In this document: in pieces, positions 46,609 through 56,964 of the stretch
How the letters are laid out: every line of letters starts with the position of its first letter
Numbering within the stretch: position 1 is the stretch's first letter
Source of the DNA: Acidovorax sp. MR-S7
Lineage (GTDB): Bacteria; Pseudomonadota; Gammaproteobacteria; Burkholderiales; Burkholderiaceae_C
DNA: 64,000 nucleotides
Reading direction: 5' to 3'
Assembly: GCF_000400995.2 (NCBI RefSeq)
Contig: NZ_DF238999.1
Span: forward strand, 314,297-378,296
Position numbers and translations under genes: made by a program
Notes under the pieces: model-generated
What the model was told of the DNA's origin: nothing
The model's input: the letters and a program-made list of their open reading frames with translations, nothing else
Databases searched by the model: none

Positions 46609-47251
46609 CAAAGTCGCTGGCAGGCTTCGCAACAGCATCGCGCCGCTGCGGTTCCTGGCATTCGGGGCCACATTCCTGATCGCTTTCGCAGCCTACGGAC
46701 TGCACTTTGCAGACCCCCGCATCGCCTTGCTGCTGGGCTTCAATACCGCCGCGCTGGTTTTCCTCGGCCTGGTGTTGCCGCTGCTGAACGACGACGCAAG
46801 ATCCATGCGCCGCACTGCTCAGGCAAACGATGCCAATCGCCCCGTTCTCCTGGCTATCACGGCGCTGTTGTCCTTGGTGATCCTGTTCAGCATCGGGACG
46901 CTCATTGCGGGCAAGACTTCCCTGCATTGGCAAGGCATCGGCCTTGTCGTCAGCGCCCTTGCGCTTTCCTGGATATTTGCCAACACGGTCTTTGCGTTGC
47001 ACTACGCCCATCTGTACTACCTGCAGGACGCCGATGGAGACATGGCGGGGCTGCAAGTGCCCAATACTTCCACGCCGACCTATTGGGACTTTCTTTATTT
47101 CAGCTTCACCCTGGGGATGACGTTTCAGACCTCCGACATCGCTGTCACCGGGGCCCACATGCGCAAGGTCGTGCTGGGCCATTCGGCCATGGCTTTTCTT
47201 TTCAACATGGGGATTCTGGCGTTCACCGTGAATGCACTGGGCGGCCTGTGA
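46601..47251 (+). CDS. DUF1345 membrane protein
   Basis: 216-residue protein with about five hydrophobic segments and the family's FANTVFALHYAHLYYL and YWDFLYFSFTLGMTFQTSD motifs, characteristic of DUF1345. The latter segment resembles a K+ channel-like pore region, but no function is established. Overlaps the MscS-type gene by 8 bases, so the pair is one unit and may serve osmotic adjustment (inference). Confidence 0.85.
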   Translation: MLDKVAGRLRNSIAPLRFLAFGATFLIAFAAYGLHFADPRIALLLGFNTAALVFLGLVLPLLNDDARSMRRTAQANDANRPVLLAITALLSLVILFSIGTLIAGKTSLHWQGIGLVVSALALSWIFANTVFALHYAHLYYLQDADGDMAGLQVPNTSTPTYWDFLYFSFTLGMTFQTSDIAVTGAHMRKVVLGHSAMAFLFNMGILAFTVNALGGL

Positions 47252-47323
47252 ACGGGCAGGCACAGGGAGCCCAGGCTACATGACGGCCGCGTAGCGATGG
47301 CCAGCGCCTGCGCCGGATGACGT

Positions 47324-48019
47324 TCATGCGGCGCCCGCCTCTTGCGGCAGGTAGATGCGCGCCAGCCCCAGCTTGATCGCTTCCACGATCTGCTCGCGCC
47401 GCAGTGCGATGTGGTCGGTCAGCAGCCGCTCCGCTTCGGCGGGCGCGCGCCGTGCGAGCGCCTCGACGATGGCGCGGTGCTCCTTCTGCGTGGAATCGCG
47501 CCCCACGCTCTCCATGTCGATCCAGCGGATGAAGCGTATGCGCTCGTTGATGTTCGCCAGCATGCGCTGCAGCTCCGCATTGCCCGCCATGGCCGCAATG
47601 CGCAGGTGGAAGCCTTCGTCCAGCTCCACCAGCGCGGGGATGGGGGTGTCGGGCGGCACCTGGCGGCTGGTATCGAGATAGGCGCGCGCTTCCGCGATCT
47701 GCGCGTCGCTCGCGCGTTCCATCGCCAGGCGCAGGCATTCGCGCTCGATGGCCACCCGTGCCTCGTACAGATCCAGGGTTTCCTGGATGTCCAGCGGGCG
47801 GCGCATGAAGCCGCGCGTGCACGGCACCAGGAAGCCGTCCGTCACCAGCCGCGCCAGCGCTTCGCGGACCGGTGTGCGGCTCACGCCCAGGCGTTCGGCC
47901 AGATCGATCTCGCTGATGCGTTCGCCGGGCTTGAACTGGTAGGAGATCGCCATATCGCGCAAGGCTTGGAACACGCCCGAGCCGCGTTCACGCCGGACCT
48001 TGGAGATGGAATCTTTCAT
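47324..48019 (-). CDS. GntR/FCD-family transcriptional regulator
   Basis: 231-residue FadR-like regulator: N-terminal winged helix (about 10-75; ERISEIDLAERLGVSRTPVREALARL) and C-terminal FCD helical domain with ELDEGFHLRIAAMAGN and the metal-ligand His in DHIALRREQ. Start at 48019 gives MKDSISK. Divergent from the ThDP enzyme operon with a long palindrome between, so it should repress or activate that operon. Confidence 0.92.
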   Translation of the reverse strand: MKDSISKVRRERGSGVFQALRDMAISYQFKPGERISEIDLAERLGVSRTPVREALARLVTDGFLVPCTRGFMRRPLDIQETLDLYEARVAIERECLRLAMERASDAQIAEARAYLDTSRQVPPDTPIPALVELDEGFHLRIAAMAGNAELQRMLANINERIRFIRWIDMESVGRDSTQKEHRAIVEALARRAPAEAERLLTDHIALRREQIVEAIKLGLARIYLPQEAGAA

Positions 48020-48091
48020 CGCGGTGCAGTACCTCTGCCGGGATTGTGCCGCCCGAACCAGCCCTTCCCACGCAGAAGGCATTTGCCATTT

Positions 48092-48121
48092 GAATTCATT
48101 TAAGTATACTGAAATGGATTC
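48092..48121. promoter_or_regulatory. 30-bp palindrome, likely GntR operator
   Basis: Thirty-base inverted repeat centred at 48106/48107 with 13 of 15 positions paired. The core AGTATACT contains GTATAC, the usual FCD-GntR half-site junction; left arm GAATTCATTTA, right arm TGAAATGGATTC. It lies 20 bases before the ThDP gene start, so binding should block its promoter or ribosome access. Confidence 0.7.
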
Positions 48122-48141
48122 TTAACTAACTTTTGCGAGAC

Positions 48142-49839
48142 ATGACCCTTCCTTACACCGGCGCCGATGCGATGGTGCACATGCTGCAGCTCAATGGCGT
48201 GAAACACATCTTCGGCCTGTGCGGCGACACCAGCCTGCCTTTCTACGACGCCATGGCGCGCATCGACCACGGCATGGACCACATCCTCACCCGCGACGAG
48301 CGCAGCGCCGCCTACATGGCCGATGCCTACGCCCGCGTGACCGACCGCGTGGGGGTGTGCGAAGGCCCGAGCGGCGGCGGCGCCACCTACCTGCTGCCCG
48401 GCCTGGTGGAGGCCAACGAGTCGTCGGTCGCCGTGCTGGGCATCACGTCGGACGTATCGGTGGGAGCGCGCGGCAAGTTCCCTCTCACCGAGCTGGACCA
48501 GCAGGCGCTCTACAGGCCTCTGACCAAATGGAACACCACCATCGACCGCGTGGACCAGATCCCGCACGCCGTGCGCAGCGCCTTCCGCGCCATGACCACG
48601 GGGCGCCCGGGAGCGGCCCACATCTGCCTGCCCTACGACGTGCAGAAGCATGCGCTGGACGAAGCCGACGTCTGGGCCCAGCCCGGCCACGGCCAGTTCC
48701 CGGCCTACCGCAGCGCGCCCGACCCGGCCGCCGTGGAAGACGCTGCGCAGCGCCTGGTGGCTGCGCGCTCGCCCGTGCTGATCTGCGGCGGCGGCGTGGT
48801 AATTGCGGGCGCCACGGCCGAGCTGGATGCGCTGGCAACGCTGCTCAATGCGCCGGTGTGCACCACCGTGAGTGGCCAGGGCAGCCTGGCCAACACGCAC
48901 CCGCTCAACGCGGGCGTGGTGGGTACCAACGGCGGTGTGGAATCCACACGCGCCGTGGTGGCGCAGGCCGACCTGGTGCTGTTCATCGGCGCACGCGCGG
49001 GCTCCACCACCACCGAGCACTGGCAGATGCCCTCGCGCCAGGTGTCCATCCTGCACCTGGACGTGGACCCGATGACCATCGCCACCAACTACCGCACCGA
49101 CGTGGCCCTGGTGGGCGACGCGAAGCTCGGCCTGGCCGCATTGCACGCGGCGGTGCAGGCGCGCATCACCCGCCGCCCCGCCGGCGCGGCCGACGGCGTG
49201 GCGCTGGCGGCCCGCGCACGCGCCGACAAGCAGGCCTTCTTCGCACCGCTGGCCGCGAGCCTGGAGCGCCCGATCCGCCCCGAGCGGGTGGTGGGCCTCC
49301 TCAACCGCCTGCTGCCCGCAAAAGCCATCGTGGTGGCCGACCCCGGCACGCCCTGCCCCTATTTTTCAGCTTACTTCGATGCGCCGCAGGCCGGGCGCCA
49401 CTTCATTACCAACCGGGCGCACGGCGCCCTGGGCTTCTCGCTCGCGGCAGGCTTCGGCGCGGCCGTGGGCCAGCCTGACTCGGTAGTGGTGTCGGTCATG
49501 GGCGACGGCAGCTTCGGCTTTACCTGCGGCGAGCTGGAAACCGTAGTGCGCCGGGGCGTACCGCTGAAGATGATCGTGTTCTCCAATTCCGTGTACGGCT
49601 GGATCAAGGCCAGCCAGAAGACCGGCTACGGCGAGCGCTACTTCTCGGTGGACTTCAACCGCACCGACCACGCCCGCGTGGCCGAGGCCTTCGGCGTGAA
49701 GGCCTGGCGCGTGGAGAACCCCGCCGACCTCGAAAGCGCCCTCAAGGCTGCGCTGGCGCACGACGGCCCCGCGCTGGTGGACGTGATTTCGCAAGAGCTG
49801 CAGGACACGGCCGTGCCCGTGAGCCAGTGGATGGGCTGA
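48142..49839 (+). CDS. thiamine diphosphate-dependent enzyme (acetolactate synthase-like)
   Basis: 565-residue ThDP enzyme. N-terminal PYR domain with the catalytic Glu in TRDERSAAYMADAYARV, central domain, and a C-terminal PP domain with MGDGSFGFTCGELETV followed by the Asn of IVFSNSVYGW (Mg/diphosphate motif). It resembles the large subunits of acetolactate synthase, oxalyl-CoA decarboxylase and sulfoacetaldehyde acetyltransferase; no small subunit is near. ATG at 48142 preferred over TTG at 48133. Operon with a Bug receptor suggests breakdown of an imported organic acid. Confidence 0.85.
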   Translation: MTLPYTGADAMVHMLQLNGVKHIFGLCGDTSLPFYDAMARIDHGMDHILTRDERSAAYMADAYARVTDRVGVCEGPSGGGATYLLPGLVEANESSVAVLGITSDVSVGARGKFPLTELDQQALYRPLTKWNTTIDRVDQIPHAVRSAFRAMTTGRPGAAHICLPYDVQKHALDEADVWAQPGHGQFPAYRSAPDPAAVEDAAQRLVAARSPVLICGGGVVIAGATAELDALATLLNAPVCTTVSGQGSLANTHPLNAGVVGTNGGVESTRAVVAQADLVLFIGARAGSTTTEHWQMPSRQVSILHLDVDPMTIATNYRTDVALVGDAKLGLAALHAAVQARITRRPAGAADGVALAARARADKQAFFAPLAASLERPIRPERVVGLLNRLLPAKAIVVADPGTPCPYFSAYFDAPQAGRHFITNRAHGALGFSLAAGFGAAVGQPDSVVVSVMGDGSFGFTCGELETVVRRGVPLKMIVFSNSVYGWIKASQKTGYGERYFSVDFNRTDHARVAEAFGVKAWRVENPADLESALKAALAHDGPALVDVISQELQDTAVPVSQWMG

Positions 49840-49866
49840 ACCCTCAAGACACGAAGGAGACCTTGG

Positions 49867-50835
49867 ATGACTCTCGCAAGAAGACAACTGCTGTCCGCGG
49901 CCGCGCTCGCCGCCCTGGGCCTGCCGCAAGGGGCCATGGCCGACGAGGCCAACCTCAAGCTCGTCGTCACCTTCCCGCCCGGCGGCAGCACCGACATCGC
50001 GGCGCGCCTCATGCAGCCGCGCCTGGGCGAGAAGATCGGCAAGCCCGTGATCGTGGAAAACCGCCCCGGCGCGGCCAGCCAGATCGCCACGCAGCATGTG
50101 GCCAAGTCGGCGCCTGACGGGAGCACGCTGCTCGTGAGTTTCGACACGCACGCCATCAACCCCATCGCCAAGCCCCGCCTGCCCTACGACACCTTCAAGG
50201 ACTTCGCGGGCATCACGCTGGCCGTGCGCTTTCCCCTGGTGATCGGCGCATCGGCCTCGGTGCCGGGCAAGGACCTGCGGGAATTCCTCGACGCCGCGCG
50301 CAAGGCGCCGGCCAAGTACAGCTACGCCTCCACGGGGCTGGGTTCGATGAACCATCTGGTGATGGAGGACATCAAGCGCCGCTCGGGCACCTATGTGCTG
50401 CACGTGCCCTACGGCGGCGGCGGCCCGGCCGTGCAGGCGGTGGTGGGCGACGTGGCCAGCCTCACGCTGCTGAGCTACGCGGCGCTGCGCGGTCAGATCG
50501 CGGCAGGCCGCATCAAGCCCCTGGCCGTAACGGGCGCCAAGCGCCTGCCCGAGCTGCCCGACGTGCCCACGGTGGCCGAGTGCGGCTTTCCCGGCTTCGA
50601 GGCCTATTCCTGGATCGGCATCTTCGCGCCCGCGGCCACCCCGGCGGCCACCGTGCGCCAGCTCACCGATGCCTTCCAGGCCACGCTGAACACACCCGAC
50701 GTCAAGACGAAGCTCACGCAGGCCGGTTTCGAGGTCATGGCCACCGACGGCTCCGCCCTGGACCAGCACGTGCATACGGAACACGAGCGCTGGAGCCGCT
50801 TCGTGCGCGAGACGAAGCTGCGCCTGGAAGAGTGA
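49867..50835 (+). CDS. Bug-type tripartite tricarboxylate receptor
   Basis: 322-residue periplasmic binding protein with a twin-arginine-like signal peptide (LARRQLLSAAALAALGLPQGAMA) and TctC loops VVTFPPGGSTDIAARL and YASTGLGSMNHL. No TctAB genes adjoin. Twenty-seven bases after the ThDP gene, so it likely delivers or senses that enzyme's substrate. Confidence 0.9.
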   Translation: MTLARRQLLSAAALAALGLPQGAMADEANLKLVVTFPPGGSTDIAARLMQPRLGEKIGKPVIVENRPGAASQIATQHVAKSAPDGSTLLVSFDTHAINPIAKPRLPYDTFKDFAGITLAVRFPLVIGASASVPGKDLREFLDAARKAPAKYSYASTGLGSMNHLVMEDIKRRSGTYVLHVPYGGGGPAVQAVVGDVASLTLLSYAALRGQIAAGRIKPLAVTGAKRLPELPDVPTVAECGFPGFEAYSWIGIFAPAATPAATVRQLTDAFQATLNTPDVKTKLTQAGFEVMATDGSALDQHVHTEHERWSRFVRETKLRLEE

Positions 50836-50840
50836 CCGCC

Positions 50841-51635
50841 ATGCCGCTGCCTCTGGACCACGTCGTCATTGCCGTCCCGGACCTCGATCGCGCCCGTGCG
50901 GCCTACGAAGCCCTGGGCTTCCACGTGCTCGCGGGCGGCGAGCACCCCGGCCGCACCTCGCACAATGCGCTGATCGTGTTCGAGGACGGCGCCTACCTCG
51001 AGCTGATCGCCTGGCGCGGCCCCGCGCCGCAGGAACGGTGGTGGCGCACGCTGCAGGCCGATGGCGAAGGCCTGGTGGACTTCGCGCTGCTGCCGGACGA
51101 CACGGCACGCGCCCTGGCCGCCGCGCGCGCACGCGGCCTGGACACGCTGCACGGTCCGGTGGAAGGGGGCCGCATACGCCCTGACGGCGCGCAGTTGCGC
51201 TGGAGCACAGCCCGCCATGCCACGCCCGACCTGCCCTTTCTCTGCGGCGACGCAACGCCACGCCGGCTGCGCGTGCCGGACGGCGCGGCGTGCCGCACCC
51301 ATCCCAACGGCGCCACGGGCGTCGCCGCCTTGGCCGTCGCGGTGCATGACATGGAAACCAGCCTGCGCCGCTACCGTGCGCTGTTGGGTCCGCAGGCAGA
51401 CATCGGCGCCGTACGAACGGATGCAGACAGCGGCTCGGCCGCCGCTACGGTCGTGCTGCCGGGAATAGCCGTGACGCTGCAATCGCCCTTGCGCCTGCCA
51501 CCGAACACCCCCCTGCCTGCCGCTGCGCAGGCCCTGCAGGAGCGGCTGGCCACACGGGGCGAAGGCCCCTGCGGCGTGACCATCGCCCGCGGAACCGGCC
51601 TGCCGCCGCTGCGGTTGAATGGCATCGCACCCTGA
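50841..51635 (+). CDS. VOC/glyoxalase-like protein
   Basis: 264 residues. The N-terminal 130 form a glyoxalase-like fold with LDHVVIAVPDLDRARAAYEALGF (metal His) and GAYLELIAW (Glu); the second half has MAVAVHDMETSLRRYRALLG, a second VOC-type unit with His. Starts 5 bases after the Bug gene. Probably an isomerase, dioxygenase or lyase in the same pathway; reaction unknown. Confidence 0.75.
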   Translation: MPLPLDHVVIAVPDLDRARAAYEALGFHVLAGGEHPGRTSHNALIVFEDGAYLELIAWRGPAPQERWWRTLQADGEGLVDFALLPDDTARALAAARARGLDTLHGPVEGGRIRPDGAQLRWSTARHATPDLPFLCGDATPRRLRVPDGAACRTHPNGATGVAALAVAVHDMETSLRRYRALLGPQADIGAVRTDADSGSAAATVVLPGIAVTLQSPLRLPPNTPLPAAAQALQERLATRGEGPCGVTIARGTGLPPLRLNGIAP

Positions 51636-51690
51636 GGGCAATGCGTGCGCGAGACAATACGCAGTCCACAACCCTCGCCATTTCCCTCCC

Positions 51691-52467
51691 ATGCAACTCG
51701 CCACTTGGAACATCAACTCCTTGTCCGTCCGACTGCCGCAGGTGCTGGCATGGCTGCAGGCCAACCCGGTGGACGCCATCGGCCTGCAGGAGCTGAAACT
51801 GGTGGACGAGAAATTTCCCCACGATGCGTTCGAGGCTGCCGGCTACCACGCCGTGTGCTTCGGCCAGAAGACGTACAACGGTGTCGCGATCCTCAGCCGC
51901 ACGCCGATGCGCGACGTGGTGCGCAACATCCCGGGTCACAACGACGCACAGGCGCGCGTGATCGCCGCTACGCTGGACACGCCGCAGGGCCCTCTGCGGC
52001 TGGTGAACTGCTACTTCGTGAATGGGCAAGCCCCGGGCACGGACAAGTTCGACTACAAGATGCTGTGGCTCACCGCCCTGCACCGCTGGCTGCGCGAGGA
52101 GCTGCTGGCGCACCATCGTCTGGCGCTGGTGGGGGACTTCAATGTGGCGCCCGAGGACCGTGATTCGTTCGACCCCGTGGGCCTGAAGGACACCATCCAC
52201 CACACGGTGGAGGAGCGCACGCATTTCCGCCAGTTGCTGGAGTTGGGCCTGACCGATGCGTTCCGCCTGTTCGAGCAGCCCGAGAAGAGCTTTTCGTGGT
52301 GGGACTACCGCATGCTGGGCTTTCAGAAGAACCGCGGGCTGCGCATCGACCACGTGCTGGTGAGCGATGCGCTGCGCGGCGAGGTCACGGCCTGCCGCAT
52401 CGATCGCGCGCCGCGCAAGAACCCGCAGCCCAGCGACCACGCACCCGTGGTGGTGACGCTGGGCTGA
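51691..52467 (+). CDS. xth: exodeoxyribonuclease III
   Basis: AP endonuclease and 3' exonuclease of base-excision repair, 258 residues. Motifs: TWNINSLSVRLP (Asn), LQELKLVDE (metal Glu), GDFNVAPEDRD (Asp and Asn), WWDYR, LRIDHVLVS and SDHAPVV (catalytic His). ATG at 51691. Confidence 0.95.
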   Translation: MQLATWNINSLSVRLPQVLAWLQANPVDAIGLQELKLVDEKFPHDAFEAAGYHAVCFGQKTYNGVAILSRTPMRDVVRNIPGHNDAQARVIAATLDTPQGPLRLVNCYFVNGQAPGTDKFDYKMLWLTALHRWLREELLAHHRLALVGDFNVAPEDRDSFDPVGLKDTIHHTVEERTHFRQLLELGLTDAFRLFEQPEKSFSWWDYRMLGFQKNRGLRIDHVLVSDALRGEVTACRIDRAPRKNPQPSDHAPVVVTLG

Positions 52468-52479
52468 AGCCGTCAGCCG

Positions 52480-53421
52480 TCAGGGCTGGCGGTCGCGCAG
52501 GGCGCGGATTTCGTCGTGGTTGCGTTGCACGCCCTGGGCCTGGCGCTCCACCAGGGCGCGCACGGAGGCCGGCAGCGTGGCCTTGAGGGCCTTGCGGTAG
52601 CGCGCCACGGCGGCGTCTTCGCCGCGCTCGCATTCCTCCAGCACGGCCTTGTCGTCGTTGCTGCTGAAGGCCGCCTTCACCGACACCCAGCCGCGGTGCA
52701 GCGCGCCGGCCACGGTGCCGCCCGACGAGGGCTCACCGCCATAGGAACGGATTTCGCGCTCCAGTTCAGCGGCAGCGGTCGCGCATTCGCCAGCATGGCG
52801 CAACAGGGTCTGCTTGAGCTCCGGGCTGTCGCTGCGCTCGGCCGAGGTGCGGAAGCCGTATTCGCCGTCGCGGCTGCATTCGAGCAGGTCGTCCAGCACG
52901 TCCACCACGTCCTCGTTGTCCACCAGCACCGTCTCGCTCGCCACGGCAGAGCCGGTCAGCACGTTGCCACGGGCACGGTCCCACGCGGCGCGGGTCGCGG
53001 GACGGGCCTGCTCCCATTCCAGCGGGCTGGTGGCGCGGGCATGGCCCCAATCGCGCGAGAGCTGGGGCTCCACGGCTTCGAAGTCGCCCTCGTACCGGCC
53101 CACGGCGCTCCAGCCAAGCTCGTAGGCGGGACGGTATTCGTCATACGTGCGGCCGGCAACGTAGTACGGCTCGCGTTCGTAGGTGTCGCGCCAGTAGGCG
53201 TCTTCGGCGGTGGGGTCGATCGACTCGGCTGCAGCCTTGCCCGCCAGCCCGCCCACCACCGCACCGGCCACGCCACCGACCGCGGCGCCCACAGGCCCTC
53301 CGAACGAGCCTGCCGCAGCGCCGGCCACGGCCCCGCCCGCAGCGCCAATGCCCGTCCCGATGGGGTGCGCCCCTGGTTCGTTGGTCAGGGGGTCTCGGTT
53401 GTCATCCTTGAAATCCGACAT
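52480..53421 (-). CDS. DUF2383 four-helix-bundle protein with glycine-zipper N-terminus
   Basis: 313 residues. After a disordered start, residues 20-65 are a Gly/Ala-rich stretch with repeated GAAxG spacing (GTGIGAAGGAVAGAAAGSFGG), a glycine zipper able to insert in membranes. Residues about 165-310 match DUF2383, a ferritin-like helical bundle (EDVVDVLDDLLECSRDGEYGF, HAGECATAAAELEREI). No signal peptide. Role unknown, perhaps envelope stress. Converges on xth with 12 bases between stops. Confidence 0.8.
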   Translation of the reverse strand: MSDFKDDNRDPLTNEPGAHPIGTGIGAAGGAVAGAAAGSFGGPVGAAVGGVAGAVVGGLAGKAAAESIDPTAEDAYWRDTYEREPYYVAGRTYDEYRPAYELGWSAVGRYEGDFEAVEPQLSRDWGHARATSPLEWEQARPATRAAWDRARGNVLTGSAVASETVLVDNEDVVDVLDDLLECSRDGEYGFRTSAERSDSPELKQTLLRHAGECATAAAELEREIRSYGGEPSSGGTVAGALHRGWVSVKAAFSSNDDKAVLEECERGEDAAVARYRKALKATLPASVRALVERQAQGVQRNHDEIRALRDRQP

Positions 53422-53564
53422 GAATCGACTCCGGTTGGTTGAACAATGGAGCCATTCTCAAAGCCGCCCCGCCCCCGTCGGGTCAGCAGGCGGACGACCC
53501 GGCTGTAGGACGCGCCGCCCACCCGCAGGCAGCGCTTCTCCCACAGCCGTAAGCTACAAATAAA

Positions 53565-53605
53565 GGAGCTTCTTGCGCTTTACAAGCAAGCGCTAGAGCC
53601 CATTT

Positions 53606-53606
<1 letters not shown>
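53565..53606 (-). repeat. 42-bp dispersed element, copy G (downstream of ntrC)
   Basis: Minus orientation: GGAGCTTCTTGCGCTTT on the left, AAGCGCTAGAGCCCATTTT on the right. It abuts the ntrC stop codon (53606-53608), so its hairpin is well placed as the ntrBC terminator. The rest of 53422-53564 shows no gene. Confidence 0.75.
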
Positions 53607-55138
<1,532 letters not shown>

Positions 55139-55173
55139 TACAGTCTTTGCTCCGTTGTTGCGTGTCGCGGACC

Positions 55174-56271
55174 TCAGGGCAGCGGGATGAGGATGCGGAA
55201 GTCGGTGCGGCCCGGCGCGCTCTCGCACTCGATCAAGCCATGGTGCTGTTGCACAAAGGTTTGCGCCAGCGTCAGGCCCAGCCCCGATCCCCCGTCCCGG
55301 CCCGTCACCAGCGGATAGAAGATCCGCTCCTTGATGGCGTCGGGCACACCCGGTCCGTTGTCGATGACATGCAATTCCAGTGCCAGCCGGTAGCGCTGGC
55401 GGCCGAAGGTGATCTGCCGCGCCACGCGGGTTCGCAGCGTGATCTCCGCGTCGCCCGTGGCGATGCGCCCGGCCAGCGCCTGCGCGGCGTTCTGCACGAT
55501 GTTGAGCACGGCCTGTATGAGCTGCGCCCGGTCGCCCCGGAATTCGGGGATGGAGGTGTCGTAGTCGCGCAGCACGCGCAGGCCCTGCGGGTGCTCGGCC
55601 AGCACCAGGGCGCGTACGCGCTCGCAGACCTCGTGGATGTTCACGTCGCCCACCAGGTGGGGATGGCGGTGCGGCGCCAGCAGGCGGTCCACCAGGCTCT
55701 GCAGCCGGTCAGCCTCGTGAATGATGACCTGGGTGTATTCGGCCAGTTCGGGCCGGTCCAGCTCCATCTCCAGCAGCTGCGCCGCGCCGCGGATGCCGCC
55801 CAGGGGGTTCTTGATCTCGTGCGCCAGGTTGCGGATCAGCTCCTTGTGCGCCTGCGCCTGCTCGCGCAGGCGTTCCTCGCGATCCTGGCGGGCTTGTGCC
55901 TCCAGCGGCCACAGCTCCACGAGCACGTCGCCGCCCGGCTCCACCACGGCCACGCTGGCGTGCACAGGCAGCGGCTCCTGCTGCGGGCGGCGCAGCACGG
56001 CCTCGAAGCGCAGCGCGGCGAAGTCCTGCCCGCGCGCCCCGGCCAGCGCGTGCTGCAGCATTCCGGGGTCGGTGAACCAGTGCGGGAAGTCCGCCCCTTC
56101 GAGCATGCGGCGCGAGAGACCCAGGGCGTTTTCCAGCGCGGCATTGACGAACGCCGTGTTGCCGTCGGGGTGCAGCACGGCGATCAGCGTGGAGACGAGG
56201 TCCAGCGCCTGGTAGCGCTCGGACGGCAGCGCGGGCGCCGGGGAAGTGGTGGGCGGCGGCGGCTGGATGAT
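55174..56271 (-). CDS. ntrB: nitrogen regulation sensor kinase NtrB, apparent AUC start
   Basis: Soluble kinase that phosphorylates NtrC under PII control. Seen: PAS domain with LIAVLHPDGNTAFVNAALENALGLSRR, H box NLAHEIKNPLGGIRG, N box VLNIVQNAAQALAG, G boxes IDNGPGVP and GGSGLGLTLA. The first ATG/GTG/TTG codon, GTG at 56178, lies inside the PAS domain, so the true start is upstream. The frame is open back to 56289 with no standard start, but AGGAGG stands five bases before an in-frame ATC pair (56266-56271), which gives 365 residues, near the usual 350-360. ATC is therefore my start; CTG at about 56226 is the alternative. Confidence 0.85.
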   Translation of the reverse strand: MIQPPPPTTSPAPALPSERYQALDLVSTLIAVLHPDGNTAFVNAALENALGLSRRMLEGADFPHWFTDPGMLQHALAGARGQDFAALRFEAVLRRPQQEPLPVHASVAVVEPGGDVLVELWPLEAQARQDREERLREQAQAHKELIRNLAHEIKNPLGGIRGAAQLLEMELDRPELAEYTQVIIHEADRLQSLVDRLLAPHRHPHLVGDVNIHEVCERVRALVLAEHPQGLRVLRDYDTSIPEFRGDRAQLIQAVLNIVQNAAQALAGRIATGDAEITLRTRVARQITFGRQRYRLALELHVIDNGPGVPDAIKERIFYPLVTGRDGGSGLGLTLAQTFVQQHHGLIECESAPGRTDFRILIPLP

Positions 56272-56289
56272 CGTACCCTCCTGCGCGTT

Positions 56290-56787
56290 TTACTTGTTCA
56301 GGCGGGCCAACTCGCGCTTGATGCCGGCCACGTCGGCCTCGGCGCGCGTCACACTGGCCTTGAGCTCGGCTGTGCGCTCGATGTAGCCCTGCGGGTTGCG
56401 CAGCTCCAGCGCGGTGCGCTGGGGCGAGCCATCGTTGTATTCCCGGCGCAGGTCGGCCAGGCGCGCTTCGGCCTTGCGCAGCTCGGCCTCCAGGATGGCA
56501 CGCGCGTCGGCGTCGCGGGCGCGCTGGTCGGCCGTGTCCACGCGTGGCGTGTTCGCGGGCGCAGTGCTGGCGGAGCCCCCGCCGCCTGCAGGCGCCGCCG
56601 GGGCTGCCGCCGGACGCGAACCTTGGAGCACCGTCACATTGCCACCTTCCACGAGCTTGCAGCCACGCTCCCGGGCCTGCGTGGTGTTGTTGGTGTATTC
56701 GTTGCCGCAGCGGTAGATGCGGTCCTGCGCCCAGGCGGGCTGGAGCGCGGCGACGGCGGCGGTCAAGGCGAGCAATGTGTTCTTCAT
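56290..56787 (-). CDS. DUF4124 secreted coiled-coil protein
   Basis: 165-residue protein with a signal peptide MKNTLLALTAAVAALQPAWA and a short DUF4124 domain around IYRCGNEYTNNTTQARERGCKLV (two Cys, likely a disulfide). A Pro/Gly/Ala linker and a charged helical stretch (about 75-165; QRARDADARAILEAELRKAEARLADLRREYND) predicted as coiled coil follow. Between glnA and ntrB, same strand; function unknown. Its stop is 18 bases before the ntrB start. Confidence 0.78.
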   Translation of the reverse strand: MKNTLLALTAAVAALQPAWAQDRIYRCGNEYTNNTTQARERGCKLVEGGNVTVLQGSRPAAAPAAPAGGGGSASTAPANTPRVDTADQRARDADARAILEAELRKAEARLADLRREYNDGSPQRTALELRNPQGYIERTAELKASVTRAEADVAGIKRELARLNK

Positions 56788-56904
56788 GGAAATCCTCACG
56801 GGGCATGCGTGCCGCATGCATGGCGGTCGAGTATCCCCCAATCACCCCATGCAGCCAATCACGGCCGCCCGGACCGGCAGGGATTGCACGCAGGCCCTCG
56901 ATGC

Positions 56905-56932
56905 AAAAAGGCGGCTCGCAGCCGCCTTTTTT
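56905..56932 (-). terminator. glnA terminator (bidirectional)
   Basis: Twelve-base stem AAAAAGGCGGCT / AGCCGCCTTTTT with a CGC loop and A/T runs on both sides, 33 bases beyond the glnA stop. It should end most glnA transcripts and leave the DUF4124-ntrBC genes at a lower level. Confidence 0.88.
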
Positions 56933-56964
56933 CTACCATGGGCGAGAGTGGCCTCCCGCGCAAA

